This document shows positions 16,524 through 25,018 of a stretch of DNA of 64,000 bases, piece by piece. The position numbers were made by a program, and so were the translations under genes. The DNA comes from Microbacterium testaceum StLB037 (lineage in GTDB: Bacteria; Actinomycetota; Actinomycetes; Actinomycetales; Microbacteriaceae). Location of the stretch: the NCBI RefSeq assembly GCF_008763945.1, contig NZ_VTQH01000002.1, positions 300,480 to 364,479 on the forward strand, written 5' to 3'. The notes under the pieces were generated by a model. The model saw only the letters and a program-made list of their open reading frames with translations. It had not been told where the DNA came from and made no database searches. Each line of letters opens with the position of its first letter. Position 1 is the stretch's first letter.

Positions 16524-16661
16524 ATGAGTGATCCCGACCGTCTCCCCGTCCCCGACCCCGCCGCCCAGAAGACCGATCGCGACGACACCTCGATCGTCCC
16601 CGACATGGAGCAGAGCCCCGCCGAGAGGGAGGAGCAGCGGGTCGATCCCGACGCCGAGTGA
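16524..16661 (+). CDS. Small acidic protein, 45 aa
   Basis: A short frame, ATG to TGA, that reads as a real protein: rich in Asp, Glu, Pro and Arg (starts MSDPDRLPVPDPAAQ, ends EQRVDPDAE), with no Cys and no hydrophobic core, probably disordered. Codon choice (GAC, CCC, GTC) fits the neighbours. It lies between the kinase gene and the tRNA-Asn terminator. There is no clear ribosome binding site and no recognised family. Confidence 0.45.
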   Translation: MSDPDRLPVPDPAAQKTDRDDTSIVPDMEQSPAEREEQRVDPDAE

Positions 16662-16693
16662 GTTCCGGATCCGATCCGGGGTGTCGCAACGAC

Positions 16694-16723
16694 GAAGGCC
16701 CGACGCTGACGCGTCGGGCCTTC
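16694..16723. terminator. Perfect 13-bp hairpin terminator
   Basis: GAAGGCCCGACGC (16694-16706), a TGAC loop, and the perfect complement at 16711-16723. It lies 3 nt beyond the CCA end of the minus-strand tRNA-Asn and also closes the plus-strand unit. Confidence 0.85.
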
Positions 16724-16725
16724 TG

Positions 16726-16801
16726 TGGCTCCCCGGCTTGGACTCGAACCAAGAACCTATCGGTTAACAGCCGATTGCTCTGCCAATTGAGCTACCGAGG
16801 A
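16726..16801 (-). tRNA. tRNA-Asn (GUU)
   Basis: Complete cloverleaf on the minus strand. Acceptor TCCTCGG pairs with CCGGGGA, the discriminator is G, the anticodon loop CTGTTAA gives anticodon GUU, and the T arm carries TTCGAGT. The 3' CCA is encoded, unlike the CAU tRNA at 3.1 kb. A strong terminator follows directly. Confidence 0.97.
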
Positions 16802-16863
16802 TCATGCTCACCTTGCGGCGGGCAACCCCACGATACTAACAGCACGCGGGGGCGCCGGAAAAA

Positions 16864-17637
16864 TCAACCGGCCGAAATGCGCCTCTCGGGCGTGCCGTCG
16901 GGCGTCCACCGCACGGCCTGATCGCCGTGACCGAGCCCCACGGCGTGACCGGCGTGCAGCACGAGCACGTCGGCATCCAGATCTCTCGGGGCTTCGGCGT
17001 CGTTCGTGACGATCAACGAGGCCATCCCGCGCTCGTCCCGACGCCGCGTGATCGACGCGCGAGCGGCGGCGCGCACCTCGAGGTCGAGGTTGGCGTACAG
17101 ATCGTCGGCGACGAACAGGCGCGGCTCCAGAACGAGGGCCCGGGCCAGGGCGACGCGCTGGCGCATACCGGCGCTGAGTTCGTAGGGATACTTCGGGGCC
17201 GTGCCCAGCGGAAGCTCCATCTCGTCGAGGAGCGTCGCCACGCGCACGGCGAGGGCCCGCGTGTTCACCTTGCGGTCGCGGCTGGTGATGGGCTCGGCGA
17301 TCACGTCCTGCACCGTCAACCGCGAGGGCAGCGCCGCACCCGCCCCCTGCGGCAGGTAGCCGGTGTGGAAGACCCATTCGCGGCGGGCGCGCCCCGGACG
17401 CCGGGCCGAGATGCCGTGCACGCGCGCGTCTCCCCCGACCACCGTCAGGCCGTCGTCGGGATGACCGGCCAGCAGAGACACGAGCGAGGTCTTGCCCGAT
17501 CCCGTCGCCCCCTGGACGACCAGGGTGCGTCCCGCGGGAAGCGTGACGGTGATCCCGTCGATCACGCGCACGCCGCTGCGCGCCAGGGACAGGTCGTCGG
17601 TGCGCAGGGCGACGTCGGTGTCGAGGGTCCGGGCCAT
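16864..17637 (-). CDS. Orphan ABC transporter ATP-binding protein
   Basis: 257 aa, one ABC ATPase domain. Walker A is GATGSGKTS, the Q-loop region has YLPQGAG, the signature is LSAGMRQR, and Walker B reads RLFVADDLYANLD. The position normally held by the catalytic Glu after the Walker B Asp is Asp here, so hydrolysis may be slow. No permease or binding-protein gene is adjacent; the neighbours are tRNA-Asn and a divergent MFS gene. ATG at 17637 is chosen: the residues before it are unlike any ABC protein, and GAGGGA lies just upstream. The substrate is unknown. Confidence 0.8.
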   Translation of the reverse strand: MARTLDTDVALRTDDLSLARSGVRVIDGITVTLPAGRTLVVQGATGSGKTSLVSLLAGHPDDGLTVVGGDARVHGISARRPGRARREWVFHTGYLPQGAGAALPSRLTVQDVIAEPITSRDRKVNTRALAVRVATLLDEMELPLGTAPKYPYELSAGMRQRVALARALVLEPRLFVADDLYANLDLEVRAAARASITRRRDERGMASLIVTNDAEAPRDLDADVLVLHAGHAVGLGHGDQAVRWTPDGTPERRISAG

Positions 17638-17706
17638 TCCCTCATCCTCCCCGACGAGAACGACGGATGCCAGCCCGGGCGCCCGCACGACGCTCGGGGC
17701 CGCCCC

Positions 17707-17712
17707 TAGGCT
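17707..17712 (+). promoter_or_regulatory. -10 hexamer of leaderless MFS promoter
   Basis: TAGGCT, then GACGTC, then ATG at 17719. Confidence 0.55.
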
Positions 17713-17718
17713 GACGTC

Positions 17719-19017
17719 ATGCGCGATGCCACCCCGGGCCGGCCAGGCCCCGCGGAGCGGCCGGCCGAGGTTCTGCGTGTCCCGGCGTTCGCGCTCTTCT
17801 GGAGTGCGACGACGCTGCGCGCCTTCGGCGGGGCCGTGGCCGGTGTCGCGTTCCAGGTGCTCGTCGTCTCGGTCGTCCAGGCAACCCCGCTCCAGGTCAG
17901 CGTGCTCAGCGCTCTGGGGGTCGTGCCCTACCTCTTCCTCGGGCTCATCATCGGCGCGTTCATGGATCGGTGGCGGCGCCAGCCCACCCTCGTGATCACC
18001 AGCATCGGTCGTGCGCTCACGCTGGCATCGCTTCCTGTGTTGATCCTCTCCGACGCGCTGACCTTCTGGTCGCTGGCGGCGGTGGTGCTGATCTTGGGGA
18101 TCCTCACGCTCTTCGGCGACTCGGCCGCTCAGCCGCTGCTGCCCCACCTCGTCGATCGGCGGTCGTTGGTCTCGGCGAACGCGCGGCTCGGTCAGAGCGC
18201 GACCGTCGCGAGCACGGCCGGCCCCGCGATCGGCGGGGCTCTGCTCACCCTGGTCGGTGCCTCGCTGCTCTTCGTGTTCGAGGCGGTCGTCCTCGCGGTG
18301 GCGGCGGTGCTGCAATCGCGAATCCGCGTCGACGAGCAGCGCGCCGGCGTGCGCACACCGGGCCGCCATCTCGGACACGAGATCGTCGACGGGGTGCGCT
18401 ACACGTATCGGCACGAGACTCTTCGACCGCTCGCCCTGTCGGTTCACGTGTGGTTCCTCGCCAACAGCGTCGTCGTGACCCTGTTCGGCCTCTACACCCT
18501 GCGCGAGCTGCAGGTTCCGGAATGGGCGTTCGGCCTCATCCTCGGGTCCGCGGGTGTCGGCGGTTTCTTCGGTGCGGTGATCGCCCCCCGCGTCGGCGCC
18601 CGGCTGGGTGCGGGACGTGCGATCCTCCTCGGGCGCGTCCTCGCCGTGGTGCCGTGGGCGACGCTCGCCCTGCTGCCCCTCGCGGCGAGCACCTCGCTCG
18701 CGGTGCTCGTGCCCGTGCTGGCAGCCGCCCAGTTCGTCTACGCGCTGTCGATGGGGATCGAAGATGCCAACGAGATGGGCTACCGGCAGGCCGTCGCACC
18801 CGACGTGCTGCAGGGGCGGATGAACTCGACCATTCGCACGACCAATCGGGTCGTCTTCTTCTTCGGAGCCCTCTCAGCGGGGCTGTTCGTCACAGTGCTG
18901 GGATTTCCGCTGACCCTCGGTCTGGCCGCGGCGGTATTCGCGGTGGCCGCCCTGATCATCGCCTTCTCGCCCGTGCGCTCGGCGCGCCACGACGACGATC
19001 CCTCATCCGCCGGGTGA
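17719..19017 (+). CDS. MFS transporter
   Basis: 432-aa protein with twelve predicted transmembrane helices. The N-terminal FALFWSATTLRAFGGAVAGVAFQVL start, the loop GAFMDRWRRQPTLV between helices 2 and 3, and GGFFGAVIAPRVGARLGAGRAI in the second half are typical of the major facilitator proteins related to EntS and other efflux carriers (MFS_3 type). It is likely a drug or siderophore exporter, but no specific substrate can be read from the sequence. A leaderless start is indicated. It converges with dnaG with a 30-bp gap. Confidence 0.85.
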   Translation: MRDATPGRPGPAERPAEVLRVPAFALFWSATTLRAFGGAVAGVAFQVLVVSVVQATPLQVSVLSALGVVPYLFLGLIIGAFMDRWRRQPTLVITSIGRALTLASLPVLILSDALTFWSLAAVVLILGILTLFGDSAAQPLLPHLVDRRSLVSANARLGQSATVASTAGPAIGGALLTLVGASLLFVFEAVVLAVAAVLQSRIRVDEQRAGVRTPGRHLGHEIVDGVRYTYRHETLRPLALSVHVWFLANSVVVTLFGLYTLRELQVPEWAFGLILGSAGVGGFFGAVIAPRVGARLGAGRAILLGRVLAVVPWATLALLPLAASTSLAVLVPVLAAAQFVYALSMGIEDANEMGYRQAVAPDVLQGRMNSTIRTTNRVVFFFGALSAGLFVTVLGFPLTLGLAAAVFAVAALIIAFSPVRSARHDDDPSSAG

Positions 19018-19047
19018 GGGCCGGAACGCGGATGCCGCAGCGCGCGA

Positions 19048-20889
19048 TCAGGAGGCGATCAGCCGCTGACGGTCGGCGTCGAGCTCGCGCAGCTGGAGGC
19101 CCAGGTTGCGGCCCTCTTCCGACCCCGGGGGCACGCGCTGGATTCCGCGCACCAGCTCGGCCTTCTGCCGCTCGATCTCGCGCAGCAGCACGCCGCGCGC
19201 GAGGTCGTTGGCCGCAGCCACCGCTCCCTCTTCGGTGCGCGCGGGGAAGGCTGCCGTGAGCAACTCGACCGCGAGCGTGCGGAACGGCTCGCGCACCGCC
19301 TCGACGGCGGTGACGGCCCAGCCGGGTTGGGAGAGATCGGTGGATGCCAGCGCGGCGCGCACAGCCTCGAGGGCCGGGTGCCCGAACGGCGTCTGCAGCG
19401 CACGCAGGAAGAGATCGGCCTCGATGCGGTGCCCGTACTGCAGAAACGCCATCATGGCTCCCCGCTCGAGGGCGACGTCGCGATTGTTCGGCAGCGACGC
19501 CATGGTGACCGACACCGCGACGGGAGCGGCGACTTCTCCCCCACGCTGCGCGTCGCGCTTCTCGGCGCGATCGGCTCCGCGGGCCGCGCGCTCCACGGCC
19601 GCCTGCACCTCGGGGATGTCGAGGCCCAGGCGACGCGCGAGTACGCGGACGTAGCCCGGGCGCAGCGCGGGATCGCGGATGTCCGCCACGATCGGAGCGG
19701 CCGCACGCAGGGCGCCGGCACGGCCCTCGACGCTCGAGAGATCGAAGTCCCTGAGGCGCTGGTCGATGACGAACTCGAACATCGGCGCCTTGTTCTCCAT
19801 CAGGGCGCGCACGGCCCCGTCACCGCGCTGCAGGCGCAGGTCGCACGGGTCGAGCCCCTCGGGGGCGACGGCGACGTACGTCTGGGCCGCGAAACGCTTC
19901 TCATCGGCGAAGGCGCGCAGCGCCGCCTTCTGCCCCGCGGCATCCGGATCGAATGTGAACACCACTTCACCCGACGAGCTGTCGTCGCCCATCACGCGGC
20001 GCAGTACCGTGATGTGGTCGCTGCCGAAGGCCGTGCCGCACGAGGCGATCGCGGTGGTGATGCCGGCGAGGTGACACGCCATGACGTCGGTGTAACCCTC
20101 GACCACCACGACCCGATGCGAGCGCGAGATGTCGCGCTTGGCGAGGTCGAGGCCGTAGAGCACCTGCGCCTTCTTGTAGATCGGGGTCTCGGGGGTGTTG
20201 AGGTACTTGGGGCCCTGATCGTCGTCGGAGAGCTTGCGCGCTCCGAAGCCGATCACCTGCCCGGTGACGTCGCGGATCGGCCAGACGAGCCGCCCGCGAA
20301 AGCGGTCGTAGACGCCGCGCTGACCCTGAGACACAAGACCCGCCTGCAGCAGCTCGTCGCGGGTGAACTTCTGCGCGAGCAGGTGGTCCATGAGGTGCGA
20401 CCAGCCCTTCGGGGCGTAGCCGACGCCGAAGTGGGCGGCGGCCCCGGCGTCGAAGCCGCGATCGCCGAGGAAGCGCCGACCGGTGTCGGCCTCGGGCGTC
20501 ATGAGCTGGGCGCGGAAATACTCCGCGGCCGCGGCGTTCGCGGCGTACAGGCGTGAGCGGCCGGTCGTCTCGGGGGCGGGCCCGCCGTCTTCGTAGTGCA
20601 GGGTGTAGCCGACGCGCGCGGCCATGCGCTCGACGGCCTCGGTGAACGAGACGTGGTCCATCGCGCGCAGGAACGAGTACACGTCCCCCGACTCGCCGCA
20701 GCCGAAGCAGTGGTAGTAGCCGACCTGCGGGCGCACGTGGAAGCTCGGGCTCCGCTCGTCGTGGAAGGGACAGAGCCCCTTCATCGAGCCCACGCCGGCC
20801 GACTTCAGCGCGACGCGCTCACCGACCACGTCGGCGATGTTGACCCGCGCCTTGACCTCGTCGACGTCGGACTGGCGGATGCGGGGCAT
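19048..20889 (-). CDS. dnaG: DNA primase
   Basis: 613 aa. Makes RNA primers for DNA replication. The N-terminal CHC2 zinc finger is intact (GLCPFHDERSPSFHV ... YYHCFGCGESGD, residues ~37-67). The RNA polymerase core and TOPRIM domain follow (HRVVVVEGYTDVMA; later FDPDAAGQKAALRA). The C-terminal ~150 residues are the variable helicase-binding part, Arg/Glu/Ala-rich. The start ATG at 20889 overlaps the dgt stop by one base, so dgt-dnaG are co-transcribed as in many Actinobacteria. Not the rpsU-dnaG-rpoD arrangement of Proteobacteria. Confidence 0.96.
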   Translation of the reverse strand: MPRIRQSDVDEVKARVNIADVVGERVALKSAGVGSMKGLCPFHDERSPSFHVRPQVGYYHCFGCGESGDVYSFLRAMDHVSFTEAVERMAARVGYTLHYEDGGPAPETTGRSRLYAANAAAAEYFRAQLMTPEADTGRRFLGDRGFDAGAAAHFGVGYAPKGWSHLMDHLLAQKFTRDELLQAGLVSQGQRGVYDRFRGRLVWPIRDVTGQVIGFGARKLSDDDQGPKYLNTPETPIYKKAQVLYGLDLAKRDISRSHRVVVVEGYTDVMACHLAGITTAIASCGTAFGSDHITVLRRVMGDDSSSGEVVFTFDPDAAGQKAALRAFADEKRFAAQTYVAVAPEGLDPCDLRLQRGDGAVRALMENKAPMFEFVIDQRLRDFDLSSVEGRAGALRAAAPIVADIRDPALRPGYVRVLARRLGLDIPEVQAAVERAARGADRAEKRDAQRGGEVAAPVAVSVTMASLPNNRDVALERGAMMAFLQYGHRIEADLFLRALQTPFGHPALEAVRAALASTDLSQPGWAVTAVEAVREPFRTLAVELLTAAFPARTEEGAVAAANDLARGVLLREIERQKAELVRGIQRVPPGSEEGRNLGLQLRELDADRQRLIAS

Positions 20890-22223
20890 CAGGCATCCGC
20901 TCCCCGGGCTGCGCGCGCGCCGGGGGCCCACACGCCGAGCTCGGCGGCATCCACTTCTCCGACGAGTCGTCCGTGCCACGCGATCGCGAGCTGGTCGGTC
21001 AGGCTCGCGACCTGGTCGACGACGACGCGGCGTCGCGCGGCGTCGTCGTCCGCCGCGGCGAAGTCGGGCGCGTGCAGCGCGTCGAGGGCGCCGGGGTTCT
21101 CCCAGAGGGCGGATGCCAGGCGCTTCAGCACGTTGCGCTGCTCGCGGTACAGCACCTTGCGGCCGTCGATCGAGACGACCGTCGCACCGATGATGCCCTT
21201 GAGCACCGCCATCTCGACCTCGACCTCGGCGGGCACGATCACGTGCGCGCGGTAGCGGGTGAGCTGGTCGGCCGGATACGCCTCGCGCGTCGCGGCGGTC
21301 GCGGCGCGGGCGAAGCGCCCGATGAGGTCGGAGGTGAGGTTCTTCAACCGCGCGAGCGCGGGTCGGGTGCCGTCGAAGGAGTGGATCCACTCCGGCATCG
21401 CCATGAGGCGCTCGAGGCCCGCGGCGAGGTCGTCGCGCACGAAGTCGTAGCCGACCCACCGCTGGATCGCGTCGAGCAGTCCCTCGCGGCCGACGCGCGA
21501 CGCCAGGCGCGCGGGGTCGACGTAGCGGTTGACCACCGCGTCTTCGAAGTCGTGCACCGAGTAGGCGATGTCGTCGGAGAGGTCCATGACCTCGGCCTCG
21601 ATGCAGCGCTGGCGCGCGGGGGCTCCCCCGCGCATCCAGTGGAAGACGGGCTCGTCGTCGGGGTAGACGCCGAATTTCAGTCGTCCCCCCGGGTCGGGCA
21701 CGGGCTCGTCGATCGTCCACGGGTACTTGCAGGTGGCGTCGAGGCTCGACCGGGTGAGGTTGAGGCCGAACGGCTCGCCGTCGGCGCCGAAGGTCTTCGG
21801 CTCGAGGCGGGTGAGGATGCGCAGCGTCTGCGCATTGCCCTCGAAACCGCCGATGTCGGCCGCCCAGTCGTTGAGCGCACGCTCGCCGTTGTGCCCGAAC
21901 GGCGGGTGGCCGAGGTCGTGGCTCAGGCACGCGGTGTCGACGACGTCGGGCGACAGCTGCAGGGCGGTGGCCAGCTCGCGGCCGACCTGCGCCACCTCGA
22001 GCGAGTGCGTGAGGCGGTTGCGGGCGAAGTCGGCGGGGCTCGCCGGACTCAGCACCTGGGTCTTCGCAGCGAGACGGCGAAGAGCCGCGGAGTGCAGCAC
22101 GCGGGCACGGTCGCGCGCGAAGTCGTCGCGCTGGGAGCGGTGGTTCTCGACGTGGAAGCGCGCCGCATCGTCGTCGTCGTAGCCGACCGGCCGGGCGACG
22201 GCCGGCGAGACCTCAACCGCCAC
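20889..22223 (-). CDS. dgt: dGTPase-like HD-domain triphosphohydrolase
   Basis: 444 aa. Hydrolyses dGTP (and related dNTPs) to the nucleoside and triphosphate, adjusting dNTP pools. The HD metal site is visible: RNRLTHSLEVAQVGRELA (His) and CLSHDLGHPPFGHNGE (HD pair), plus LSDDIAYSVHDFEDA with a further Asp. GTG at 22223 is chosen: it gives MAVEVSPAVARPVGYDDDD, overlaps the dusB end by 11 nt, and avoids an implausible Arg/Ser-rich extension. It sits between dusB and dnaG in the conserved actinobacterial order. Confidence 0.93.
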   Translation of the reverse strand: MAVEVSPAVARPVGYDDDDAARFHVENHRSQRDDFARDRARVLHSAALRRLAAKTQVLSPASPADFARNRLTHSLEVAQVGRELATALQLSPDVVDTACLSHDLGHPPFGHNGERALNDWAADIGGFEGNAQTLRILTRLEPKTFGADGEPFGLNLTRSSLDATCKYPWTIDEPVPDPGGRLKFGVYPDDEPVFHWMRGGAPARQRCIEAEVMDLSDDIAYSVHDFEDAVVNRYVDPARLASRVGREGLLDAIQRWVGYDFVRDDLAAGLERLMAMPEWIHSFDGTRPALARLKNLTSDLIGRFARAATAATREAYPADQLTRYRAHVIVPAEVEVEMAVLKGIIGATVVSIDGRKVLYREQRNVLKRLASALWENPGALDALHAPDFAAADDDAARRRVVVDQVASLTDQLAIAWHGRLVGEVDAAELGVWAPGARAARGADA

Positions 22224-23379
22224 TGTGGTGCAGTTCCGCTGCGGCGAGCTCACGGCCGGCGTCGTGGCCGATCTCGCGGGAATCGAGCCACCCGTCGGGA
22301 AGGGCCGGGCGCTTCGGGGTGCCGGCACGACCGCGCTGCCCCTCGGCTGCGGCGCCCGGGTAGGGGGCGTCGAGCTCCATCGTGGCGAGCAGCTCGTCGA
22401 TCTCGTCGAGGGTCGACGCGGTCGCGAGGCTGGCGCGCAGCTCGCCGCCGACGGGGTACCCCTTGAAGTACCAGGCCACGTGCTTGCGGATGTCACGGCA
22501 TCCGCGCCCCTCGTCTTCGAAGAACTCCACGAGCAGTTCCGCGTGACGGCGGAAAGCCTGGGCGACGAAGCCGAGCGTGGCGTCGACGGGCTCGCCGTGT
22601 GCGGCACCGGGGCCGCCGAGCGCGCGCGCCAGGTCGCCGAACAGCCACGGCCGGCCGAGGCAGCCGCGACCGACGACGACGCCGTCGCACCCGGTCTCGT
22701 GCATCATGCGTACCGCGTCGTCGGCCGACCAGATGTCACCGTTGCCGAGCACCGGAACGCTCGTGACCGTCTCTTTGAGCTTCGTTATCGCGGCCCAGTC
22801 GGCGTGACCCGAATAGAACTCGGATGCCGTGCGGGCGTGCAACGCGATCGAGGCGACGCCCGCGCCCTCGGCGATGCGCCCGGCCTCGAGGTAGGTGAGG
22901 TGATCGGCGTCGATGCCCTTGCGCATCTTGATGGTCAGCGGGATGTCGCCGGCGGCGCCCACGGCGCGCTCGACGATGTCGCGGAAGAGCGAGGTCTTCC
23001 ACGGCAGAGCCGCTCCCCCGCCGCGACGCGTGACCTTGGGCACGGGGCAGCCGAAGTTGAGGTCGATGTGGTCGGCGTGGTCTTCGTCGACGATCATCTT
23101 CACGGCGGCCTCGACGGTCGCGGGGTCGACGCCGTAGAGCTGGATCGACCGCGGGGTCTCGGACTCGTGATGGCGGATGAGACGCATCGTGGTGTCGTTG
23201 CGCTCCACGAGCGCTCGCGTCGTGATCATCTCGCTCACGTAGAGCCCGGCACCGTACTCGCGACACAGGCGCCGGAACGCCGTGTTCGTGATGCCGGCCA
23301 TCGGAGCAAGCACGACGGGAGCGTCGAGTTCGATGTTGCCGATGCGGAGCGACCGCGTCGGAGCCATTGCCGTATTCAC
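22213..23379 (-). CDS. dusB: tRNA-dihydrouridine synthase
   Basis: 388 aa, FMN-dependent reductase that makes dihydrouridine in the tRNA D-loop. It opens with SLRIGNIELDAPVVLAPMAGITN, the flavin-binding start of the Dus family, and contains the DHIDLNFGCPVPKVTRRGGGAAL block with the catalytic Cys and IALHARTASEFYSG. The last ~45 residues are a Pro/Gly/Arg extension. GTG at 23379 is preferred because GGGAG lies about 9 nt upstream; ATG at 23367 is the alternative. It is the first gene of the dusB-dgt-dnaG unit. Confidence 0.93.
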   Translation of the reverse strand: MNTAMAPTRSLRIGNIELDAPVVLAPMAGITNTAFRRLCREYGAGLYVSEMITTRALVERNDTTMRLIRHHESETPRSIQLYGVDPATVEAAVKMIVDEDHADHIDLNFGCPVPKVTRRGGGAALPWKTSLFRDIVERAVGAAGDIPLTIKMRKGIDADHLTYLEAGRIAEGAGVASIALHARTASEFYSGHADWAAITKLKETVTSVPVLGNGDIWSADDAVRMMHETGCDGVVVGRGCLGRPWLFGDLARALGGPGAAHGEPVDATLGFVAQAFRRHAELLVEFFEDEGRGCRDIRKHVAWYFKGYPVGGELRASLATASTLDEIDELLATMELDAPYPGAAAEGQRGRAGTPKRPALPDGWLDSREIGHDAGRELAAAELHHSGG

Positions 23380-23459
23380 TCGTCCATTCTCCCAGACGTC
23401 GTATGACAGCGGTGCCCGCGGTGAACAGAACCGTGCGCGGACACCGCTGTGGAGGAGGG

Positions 23460-24143
23460 TCAGGCGTTGGCGGTCTCGGATGCCTCGCGACGCTCGCCCC
23501 ACACCTGGCGGGCGATCTGCGTGAACGCCTCGATCGGCTGAGCCCCGCTCACGCCGTACTTGCCGTCGATGACGAAGAAGGGGACGCCCGTGATGCCGTA
23601 CTGCTGCGCCTGAGCCTGGTCTGCGCGCACCGCGGGGCGGTAGCGCTGCGACGAGAGCGCCTCGCGGGCGGCATCCTGATCCAGTCCCACCTCTCCGGCG
23701 AGGGTGACGAGGTCCTCGTCGCGACCGACGTGGCGTCCCTCGAGGAAGTAGGCCGACATGAGGAGCTCGGCGAGCTCGAGCTGCTTGCCGTTCTCCTTCG
23801 CGAAGTGCAGCAGTTCGTGCGCCTTCACGGTGTTGGTGTGCTGGAGGATGTCGAAGCGGTACGCCAGGCCCGCATCGGCGGCGACGCCGGTGACGCGGTC
23901 GAGCATCTCGCGCGCCTGATCGGGCGAGATGCCCTTGTGCTGCGAGAGGTAGTCGACCTCACCGCCGTGGAAGTCCTCGGGGGTGTCGGGTGAGAGCTCG
24001 AACGAGTGGTACTCGATCTCGACGACGGGGGCGTCGTCATCGGCGGCCGTGGCGGCCAGGCCGTTCTCGAGGTTCCGCTTGCCGATGTAGCACCAGGGGC
24101 AGGCGATGTCACTCCACACGTCGATCTTGATGGCATCCGTCAT
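23460..24143 (-). CDS. DsbA family oxidoreductase (FrnE-like)
   Basis: 227 aa with a thioredoxin-fold plus helical insertion. It starts IKIDVWSDIACPWCYIGKRNLE, where the CPWC active site matches the FrnE/2-hydroxychromene-2-carboxylate isomerase-like branch of DsbA proteins. The cis-Pro loop is GITGVPFFVIDGKYGVSGAQP. There is no signal peptide, so it is cytosolic, unlike classical DsbA. The physiological role is unclear; FrnE proteins are thiol-disulfide oxidoreductases linked to stress tolerance. ATG at 24143 has GGGAGG about 14 nt upstream. Confidence 0.9.
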   Translation of the reverse strand: MTDAIKIDVWSDIACPWCYIGKRNLENGLAATAADDDAPVVEIEYHSFELSPDTPEDFHGGEVDYLSQHKGISPDQAREMLDRVTGVAADAGLAYRFDILQHTNTVKAHELLHFAKENGKQLELAELLMSAYFLEGRHVGRDEDLVTLAGEVGLDQDAAREALSSQRYRPAVRADQAQAQQYGITGVPFFVIDGKYGVSGAQPIEAFTQIARQVWGERREASETANA

Positions 24144-24217
24144 ATCGCGTGCAACCTCCCGCGTGAGCGATCTATTCCGTGAACGGCATCCATTCTCGCG
24201 CTCCGGATGCCGCGGCG

Positions 24218-25018
24218 CTACGGCACCGCCGGACCGGTGTAGTCGGCGAGCAGCGGCGGGGGCAGGGGGCCCTTGATGCGCCGACCCGACCCGGTCTCCT
24301 CCCACGCGTGGGCGAGGATGCCGACGGATCGCGCGAGCACGAAGAGGCCCCGCGCGAGCTCGGGCTCGACGCCCAGCTCTCCGTAGACGATCGCCGAGAT
24401 GCCGTCGATGTTCATCGGCACACCGCGCGACGCCAGCGCCTGCTCGATCGCGAGGCCCGCGCGCAAGTGGTCGCCGGTGACGGCTTCGGATGCGACGGCG
24501 TCCTGCACCAGGGCGAGGAGGGGGTCGCGGCGCGGATCGACAGGATGGAAGCGGTGCCCGAACCCCGGCACGAAGGCTTTCCGCGCGCGGTGCTGCGCGA
24601 GTTCGTCGGCGGCGAGGTCGTCGAGGGCGCGCCCCTCGTCGAGATGTGCCCGGACCATGCGGTTCAGCATCGCCACGCACTGCTGACCGGCACCCCCATG
24701 GGTGTCGCCGAGCACGTTGATGCCGTTCGCCATGGCCGAGTTGATGCCGACGCCGCAGGTGGCGGCCATGCGGGCGCTCGCGATCGACGGGGCCTGGGGT
24801 CCGTGGTCGACGCTCGCGACCAGCGTCGCCTCGAGCAGACGCCCCCGCGCGGGATCGAGCGTCTCTCCCGTGACCATGAGCCAGATGGTCTCGACGAACC
24901 CCGCGGTGCCGATGAGGTCTTGCACGGGTCGACCGCGGAATGCGATCTCACCCGGCTGGATGCGGGTGATGGCGGTCGCCCACCACGCGGTGACGGGGGC
25001 GAGCTGATCGTCGCTCAT
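24218..25018 (-). CDS. Citryl-CoA lyase-like enzyme (citrate synthase fold)
   Basis: 266 aa, a short citrate-synthase-superfamily protein. Citrate-synthase landmarks are present: a THGGAGQQCVAML block corresponding to HGGA, and PGFGHRFHPVDPRRDPL corresponding to GFGHR, with both active-site His conserved. At this size it resembles the citryl-CoA lyase/CcsB type that cleaves a tertiary hydroxyacyl-CoA to acetyl-CoA plus an oxo acid. Its ATG overlaps the CoA transferase stop by 4 nt, so the CoA ester made by that enzyme is the likely substrate. The exact substrate is an inference. Last gene of the transporter operon. Confidence 0.8.
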   Translation of the reverse strand: MSDDQLAPVTAWWATAITRIQPGEIAFRGRPVQDLIGTAGFVETIWLMVTGETLDPARGRLLEATLVASVDHGPQAPSIASARMAATCGVGINSAMANGINVLGDTHGGAGQQCVAMLNRMVRAHLDEGRALDDLAADELAQHRARKAFVPGFGHRFHPVDPRRDPLLALVQDAVASEAVTGDHLRAGLAIEQALASRGVPMNIDGISAIVYGELGVEPELARGLFVLARSVGILAHAWEETGSGRRIKGPLPPPLLADYTGPAVP

